A stretch of DNA of 64,000 nt from Paramecium tetraurelia (Eukaryota > Ciliophora > Oligohymenophorea > Peniculida > Parameciidae), in the NCBI RefSeq assembly GCF_000165425.1, contig NW_001799650.1, positions 124,001-188,000 on the forward strand. The letters are read 5' to 3'. The position numbers and the translations under genes were made by a program. Every line of letters begins with the position of its first letter. Positions within the stretch are counted from its first letter, which is position 1. The notes beneath the pieces are model-generated. The model was not told where the DNA came from, did not search any database, and saw nothing but the letters and a program-made list of their open reading frames with translations. Shown piece after piece: positions 62,585-64,000 of the stretch.

Positions 62585-63993
62585 TCATGATTTGTACATT
62601 AATAAGGTCTTTTCGATTAGCTAATAGATTCTTTAGCCAAAGTCAGAGGATCTTATTGCTGTGATCAGATATTAATCTTATCTCAAAATGTCTATCAAAG
62701 GTTATAAAATATTATGATTTGACATAATGACCATTTTCTTCATAACATAATTTCCAAATGGATTGATAGATAAGTTCACAAAAATGATTCTAATAAATAA
62801 ATATTTTATGATACTATCCATTGATTTGGGATTTAGAAATAAGTATAGAGATGACCTGCTATTTGACTTCATTGGTAGAGACTTCCACAACCTTTTCGAC
62901 TGTATTACTGGCATATTTGTTAAGACACAATTTCTCAAAGTTTGTAAGTACAAAGTTGACAACAAATGGTTGATAATGTGAACTCTTGAGGGCAAATTGT
63001 AAGATGTGATTTCCGAACTCTTGTTAACAGAGATTGAATTGGTGTTACAAACAAGTGGTCATGATCTTATCGGTTTGAATGGGAGAAAACAATTCAAGAG
63101 CTTTCAACAATATCTTACATCCATACTAAGATGAACATAAGTATAAGGTTGAGTCTTCAATTGGCTATAAGAAAAACTCGATCTTTTCCTACTACAAGAC
63201 TTCCAAGCATTTGAGAATCACGTAGTTGCCACTTGAATCATAGAGCAATGATTTCACTTAGAGTCTGATTGAGTCAATGAATTAATTTTGTAAACTCTCG
63301 TTGACGGAAATGATTTCAATGATCTTTTAAATAACTCGACATCCAAAATTATTCTTCGACAATTCATAAGCATGAGGTCTTATCTTGTTGAACAATCTCT
63401 ATTATTGATGTTGAGTTCCTTAATGATGATAGACTATTAATTAATACCTTTCTCGAAAATCTTTTACATCAGGTAATTCCCAAAAACGTCTTTGGAAAAT
63501 TAAACACAAGATCTTTCTACTTTGTTAAAAATCAATTCTCTTTGATCTGGCTTGCCATGCTCAAATATCTTTTGCACTTTCCTTGACAACACTTAATTGC
63601 CACACATATTGTCCTGATTAAATAGTCACAAAATCTTACTAAATCATTTGTCAGTTGAATATCATCATTTATTTCAATTAAAGGCTGTCTTTCCTATTAA
63701 TATCCAGTAAAACCTAATCCATTTGGTGACTATTAATAATTAAATCCAGGCTAATAAATTCCATGTGGTCTCATTACTCCTGGAGAATATGGGACTTGAT
63801 AATCAACCAATCGAATTTGTTGTTTATTGTAGTATCCGATGTGCTCATTTCCAACTTTTCTGTAATTGATTGAATTTTCTTATGTTGAAAAAGATGGCCC
63901 GTCAAAACTAATCGACACACTTTATCTATCCTCTTATCTTGAGAATTTGAGATGATTCGGTGGACACTGAGGATAAAGAACTCGATTCGACAT
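62585..63993 (-). CDS. Pumilio/PUF RNA-binding protein
   Basis: 442 residues, complete, ATG at 63993 just inside the window edge. The N-terminal 125 residues are disordered (P/Q/G/Y-rich, GVMRPHGIYQPGFNYQQ). About eight PUF repeats follow; RNA-contact helices are visible as CGNQVLSRKV, FGNYLMQKIF, NNFGCRVIQKII, SGNYVILKCL, YGCKILLKAL, FGNHILQFAL, YASNTVEKVV and FGNYVMKKMV. The repeats bind 3' UTRs base by base and repress or localise mRNA. Three introns: 63614-63639 (26, CAG), 63419-63447 (29, AAG) and one of 25 bases (TAG) near 62790-62815; exons sum to whole codons. Repeats 4 to 7 diverge from the human code, so the target motif may differ. Confidence 0.92.
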
Positions 63994-64000
63994 CGGACTT

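Noticed and set aside
1-64000. Telomere repeats, transposons, retroelements, tRNA or rRNA genes, CRISPR arrays.
   Set aside because: Looked for by eye on both strands; none could be supported.

Overview
The window reads as macronuclear DNA of a ciliate close to Paramecium. The DNA is very AT-rich. Long conserved reading frames (NAT10, OLA1, ribonucleotide reductase R2, eIF5A, UCH37) are full of in-frame TAA and TAG where relatives carry Gln, and every gene ends at TGA. Introns are tiny (19 to 32 bases) and start with GTA. Genes are packed 30 to 300 bases apart on both strands. No rRNA, tRNA, transposon, CRISPR array or virus-like element was recognised. Coordinates assume TAA/TAG = Gln and TGA = only stop. 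For most genes the chosen introns were checked by whether exon lengths sum to whole codons.

Layout. 1-7.5 kb: the tail of a multi-pass membrane protein (+), a convergent giant PAS-type membrane protein (-) and a coiled-coil gene (-). 7.8-16.2 kb: a Gln/Asn-rich protein, an EF-hand coiled-coil protein, an SPF30/SMNDC1-type Tudor protein and NAT10 (RNA cytidine acetyltransferase). 16.5-22.5 kb: a TPR protein, an unresolved gene, an NT-C2 coiled-coil protein, an EF-hand protein and a hypothetical membrane protein. 22.6-28.3 kb: ribonucleotide reductase R2, choline/ethanolamine phosphotransferase, a rhomboid-like protein, the OLA1 ATPase and a coiled-coil protein. 28.5-36.2 kb: a membrane protein with a decayed kinase-like tail and a second giant PAS membrane protein. 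36.4-46.9 kb: UCH37, a Gln-rich coiled-coil protein, a MORN-repeat protein, a PX-domain protein and a 1560-residue unknown. 47.8-55.6 kb: a small secreted protein, a basic protein, eIF5A, a GSK3-like kinase, a voltage-gated cyclic-nucleotide-type K+ channel, a 60-residue lipidated protein and an unresolved membrane gene. 55.8-64 kb: a septin, a KDM6/UTX-like JmjC demethylase, a small unknown, a papain-fold pseudoprotease and a Pumilio protein.

The genes do not form one pathway. Several suit ciliate cell biology: calcium-binding EF-hand proteins, MORN and NT-C2 cortex-type proteins, a large coiled-coil protein, K+ channel excitability, and ciliate-expanded PAS membrane receptors. The KDM6-like enzyme matters because H3K27 methylation guides genome rearrangement in ciliates. 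The most unusual signals are a relaxed 3' splice site (about one third of traced introns end in AAG, CAG or GAG rather than TAG), a papain-family protein with all three catalytic residues replaced, and a cluster of large PAS-type membrane genes.
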